Shown here one piece after another: positions 57,960 through 60,460 of a stretch of DNA of 60,460 nt. This DNA is from RGIG1959 sp045604545 (GTDB lineage Bacteria; Bacillota; Clostridia; Oscillospirales; Acutalibacteraceae), in assembly GCA_045604545.1 (NCBI GenBank), contig JAZUOG010000064.1:1-60460 (forward strand). The letters run 5' to 3'. Made by a program: the position numbers and the translations under genes. The notes under the pieces were generated by a model. That model worked only from the letters and a program-made list of their open reading frames with translations, ran no database searches and was not told the DNA's origin. How positions within the stretch are numbered: position 1 is the stretch's first letter; each line of letters opens with the position of its first letter.

Positions 57960-59120
57960 TTATCCTTCAAAAAACGCGATCAGCTGTTCGCGGGTGGCGG
58001 TGAGTTTGCCCTGCGCATAGGCAGGCTTGCCGCCGCCTTTTCCGTTAAACGCCGCGTTGAGCGCTTTGACCGTTTCGCGGACATCGCCGTCCTGCTGACT
58101 CAAAATATACGAAGCGTTGCCGTCATCGGCAAGCGAGAACACCGCACACAGCTTACCGTCCTCGGCAAGCCTTTCGGTGCAGACACGCAGAGCGTCAAAC
58201 GAGGCATCTCTTGTGAACCCGCACACGACATCGCCGACAACCGTTTTCTCCAGCTGTGCCATCACGAGTTTCTCCGCAAGCACCGCGTTTTCCGCACGCA
58301 GAGCGGCGACGGTATCGTGATCGCGGACGACAAATTCCGCCACCTTGTCACGCGGGGCAGACAGCAATCGCATGATCGAACGATTGGCGTCATGCAGTGC
58401 CGCATAGTCACGGAAAGCAGGATAGCCGCTGAGCATCGTGATGCGCATACCGCCTTTGTAGGGGATCGCATCGAGGAATTTGATGACACCGATCTCCCCC
58501 GTTGTTCTGACGTGCGGCGCACAGCAGGCGCACACATCAAAGCCGTCGATGGTGATCAGGCGCACGCCCTCCGTCAGATCGAGTTTACTGCGATAGTCAA
58601 GGGTCGGGATCTCTTCGGGGGTCGGATAGGTGGCGTATACCTCACGGTTCAGGTATACGGCGCGGTTGGCCTCGTCCTCGACAGACTGCCATTCCGCTTC
58701 GGACAAGACACCGCTGACATCGAGTGTCACATAGGCATCGTTCAGATGAAAGCCGACATTGTCAAAGCCGAAGCGACGGTGAATGATGCCCGACACCAGA
58801 TGCTCGGCGGTGTGATTCTGCATACGCGAAAAGCGCTCATCCCACACAAGACCACCCCACACCGTCACGCCGACCGGCAGTGCCGTATCGACGGTATGGG
58901 TGATGATGCCGTCCTTGATCTGCACATCGGTGACGACCGCCTTTGTGTCACTTGCCTTATTCATAAGGACACCGCTGTCGGCAGGCTGACCGCCGCCTTC
59001 GGGGAAAAACGCCGTCTGATCGAGTACCACTGCGAACCCTTTTTTGGTCGGTTCACAGGACAGCACCGTCGCTTCAAACTCCATCCTATAGGCATCTTGT
59101 TCATACAGTTTGATTGTCAC
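57960..59120 (-). CDS. AlaX-like alanyl-tRNA editing protein with DHHA1 domain
   Basis: A 386-residue stand-alone homologue of the AlaRS editing domain. FFPEGGGQPADSG is the entry motif, the zinc ligands are in RMQNHTAEHLVSGI and in VCACCAPHVRTTGEIGVIK, and a helical segment plus DHHA1-like C-terminus follows (GGKPAYAQGK). It should hydrolyse Ser-tRNA-Ala or Gly-tRNA-Ala. The GTG at 59120 with GAGAGGTG is preferred to the GTG at 59129, which overlaps that site. It follows gatB in the same direction. Confidence 0.9.
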   Translation of the reverse strand: MTIKLYEQDAYRMEFEATVLSCEPTKKGFAVVLDQTAFFPEGGGQPADSGVLMNKASDTKAVVTDVQIKDGIITHTVDTALPVGVTVWGGLVWDERFSRMQNHTAEHLVSGIIHRRFGFDNVGFHLNDAYVTLDVSGVLSEAEWQSVEDEANRAVYLNREVYATYPTPEEIPTLDYRSKLDLTEGVRLITIDGFDVCACCAPHVRTTGEIGVIKFLDAIPYKGGMRITMLSGYPAFRDYAALHDANRSIMRLLSAPRDKVAEFVVRDHDTVAALRAENAVLAEKLVMAQLEKTVVGDVVCGFTRDASFDALRVCTERLAEDGKLCAVFSLADDGNASYILSQQDGDVRETVKALNAAFNGKGGGKPAYAQGKLTATREQLIAFFEG

Positions 59121-59140
59121 GTCCGTCACCTCTCATGATG

Positions 59141-59177
59141 TAAAGGAGAAGAGCCGTTTTGACTCTTCTCCTTTTGA
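59141..59177 (-). terminator. Hairpin after gatB
   Basis: A 12-bp stem AAAGGAGAAGAG/CTCTTCTCCTTT with a weak T-tract, three bases after the gatB stop. Confidence 0.6.
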
Positions 59178-59179
59178 TG

Positions 59180-60460
59180 TTAGCAGTTTTTAATCTTTTC
59201 GGCGAGCAGGGCTTTGATGACCTGCGGATCACCGTTGCCGCGCAATTCCTTCATACAAGCACCGAAAATCGCCTGAAGCGCCTTTTCTTTGCCGTTCTTA
59301 TAGTCGGCAACAGCGGCAGGATTGGCGGCGATGGCTTTGTCAATGACAGAGGCGATAAGGCCTTCGTCTGCCTGAACGGTGAAGCCGTTCTCCTCGCAGT
59401 ATGCGACGGGATCCACGCCGTCCTCGATCACGGCGATGAGCACTTTTTTGCCCGAGCCGCGGTTGATCTTGCCTTCGGACACCATCTTGATGATGGCGGC
59501 AAGCTGATCGGCGGTGATGGTCAGATCCTTGAGAAGCTGACCGTTTTTGCGCAGAATGCCCGCGCAGTCGGTGAGGATCCACGCGGCGGCATCTTTGCCG
59601 TTCACGCCGCGTGCCACGGTATCATCAAGCAGTTTGCTGATCGTGTGCTCGGACATCAGCACGGCGATCTCCTTGTCGGAAATGCCCATCGCGCTGTAAT
59701 TTTCCGCTTTCTCGTCGACCGCTTCGGGCTTGTTCGCCTTGATCTGCTCGAGCCACTCATCGTCGATAACGATTGGCATGAGGTTGGGATCGGGGAAATA
59801 GCGATAATCCGCCTCGGTCTCCTTGTTGCGCATGGCGAAGGTCTTGCCGCTGACATCGTCAAAGCGGCGGGTCTCCTGCACGAGCTCTTCGGTTTCGAAC
59901 TCAATGGCGTTCATGTGACGCTGGGCTTCGTAACGGATCGCGCGGTCGAGGGCTTCAAAGGAGCTCATATTCTTGATCTCGGTACGCACGCCGTATTCTT
60001 CACTGCCCTCGGGACGGACAGAAATGTTGACGTCACAGCGCATCGCACCCTCTTCGCACTCGGAGATACCGCTCGAGCGGAAGGTGGATTTCAGCTTATT
60101 GAGGTAAGCGACGACCTCTTCGGGACTGCGGAAATCGGGTTGGGTGACGATCTCGATGAGCGGCACGCTGGTGCGGTTGAAATCGACAAACGACGAATTG
60201 CCGCTGTGGACGAGCTTTCCCGCGTCCTCTTCCATGTGGATCTGCTTGATTCTGATATCACGCGGACCGTTTGAGGTTTTCAAGGTCACACAACCGTTTG
60301 TGCATATAGGGTGGTTAAGCTGTGTTATCTGATATGCGCACGGAAGGTCGGGATAATAATAATTCTTCTTATCAAATGTGGTGTATCTGTTAATGTCGCA
60401 ATTAAGCATGAGACCTGCTGTGACTGCAAGCTCAACTACGCGCTTATTCATGATTGGGAG
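59180..60460 (-). CDS. gatB: Aspartyl/glutamyl-tRNA amidotransferase subunit B, partial
   Basis: About 427 C-terminal residues of GatB; the 5' end lies beyond the window. The frame stays open to 60460, where LPI precedes the internal Met at 60451, matching the family segment just before the VVELAVTAG helix. NYYYPDLPCAYQI, RTSVPLIEIVTQPDF, EEGAMRCDVNISVRP and RYFPDPNLMPI are signatures. The C-terminal YqeY-like tail is complete. With GatA and GatC it amidates Asp-tRNA-Asn and/or Glu-tRNA-Gln. As glnS is also present, the Asn route is the more likely one. Confidence 0.95.
   Translation of the reverse strand, partial: LPIMNKRVVELAVTAGLMLNCDINRYTTFDKKNYYYPDLPCAYQITQLNHPICTNGCVTLKTSNGPRDIRIKQIHMEEDAGKLVHSGNSSFVDFNRTSVPLIEIVTQPDFRSPEEVVAYLNKLKSTFRSSGISECEEGAMRCDVNISVRPEGSEEYGVRTEIKNMSSFEALDRAIRYEAQRHMNAIEFETEELVQETRRFDDVSGKTFAMRNKETEADYRYFPDPNLMPIVIDDEWLEQIKANKPEAVDEKAENYSAMGISDKEIAVLMSEHTISKLLDDTVARGVNGKDAAAWILTDCAGILRKNGQLLKDLTITADQLAAIIKMVSEGKINRGSGKKVLIAVIEDGVDPVAYCEENGFTVQADEGLIASVIDKAIAANPAAVADYKNGKEKALQAIFGACMKELRGNGDPQVIKALLAEKIKNC

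Overview
The window reads as a chromosome segment of an anaerobic Clostridia bacterium, most likely an Oscillospiraceae/Ruminococcaceae relative from a gut or other fibre-rich habitat. This is inferred from gene content: secreted dockerin proteins with long threonine linkers, CdaA/CdaR, a TIGR01857-like single-chain PurL, a UmuC/YolD pair under a Firmicutes-type LexA box, and AGGAGG ribosome sites throughout. Genes are tightly packed. Many have a promoter with an exact 17-bp spacer and end in a strong hairpin terminator.

Layout. 15-2136 is an ECF sigma/anti-sigma pair. 2245-7460 is a minus-strand run of small housekeeping enzymes (GNATs, uridine kinase, P-loop kinase, pyrophosphatase, MazG, PLC-like), including a broken GNAT gene and a duplicated gene scrap. 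7588-9782 holds an unusual long sigma factor with a small membrane protein. 9976-15671 carries trpS, an aminotransferase and the divergent gltX-glnS pair. 15732-20937 has a zinc-ribbon membrane protein, upp, tsaB-tsaE, a CDF transporter and folE. 21055-24781 has cdaA-cdaR and a cysteine-desulfurase/DUF3343 pair. 24836-28015 is the accessory zone: a candidate structured ncRNA, tRNA-Pro, a manganese-catalase remnant, an XRE regulator, an IS200-type insertion sequence, a four-helix-bundle gene with a 4+4 hairpin array, and tRNA-Val. 28156-30140 is the SOS polymerase unit. 30137-33781 is a tandem pair of dockerin/transglutaminase-like secreted proteins. 33781-39124 has a second sigma/anti-sigma pair, a NifX-like protein, RqcH, a TrmK-Nif3 fusion and a DUF1858 protein. 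39243-40423 is the rpsF-ssb-rpsR operon. 41012-51814 is one purine operon (purE-F-M-N-O-H-D-L) with a structured leader. 51911-60460 holds a redox-cysteine protein, a beta-CASP nuclease, an ABC-2 exporter, a histidine phosphatase, an AlaX-like editing protein and the 3' part of gatB.

How the parts fit: the purine operon covers most steps from PRPP to IMP, with the last two steps split between a stand-alone transformylase and a PurO-type cyclohydrolase; purC, purK and purB are not here. Translation is heavily represented (GluRS, GlnRS, TrpRS, GatB, AlaX, TsaB/TsaE, TrmK, RqcH, bS6, bS18). The least explained items are the ncRNA at 24871-25090, the hairpin array at 27733-27895 and the purine leader at 51577-51780. 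No rRNA, CRISPR array or prophage was seen. The only gene-free stretch over 300 bases is 24782-25230, which holds a promoter and the ncRNA candidate.
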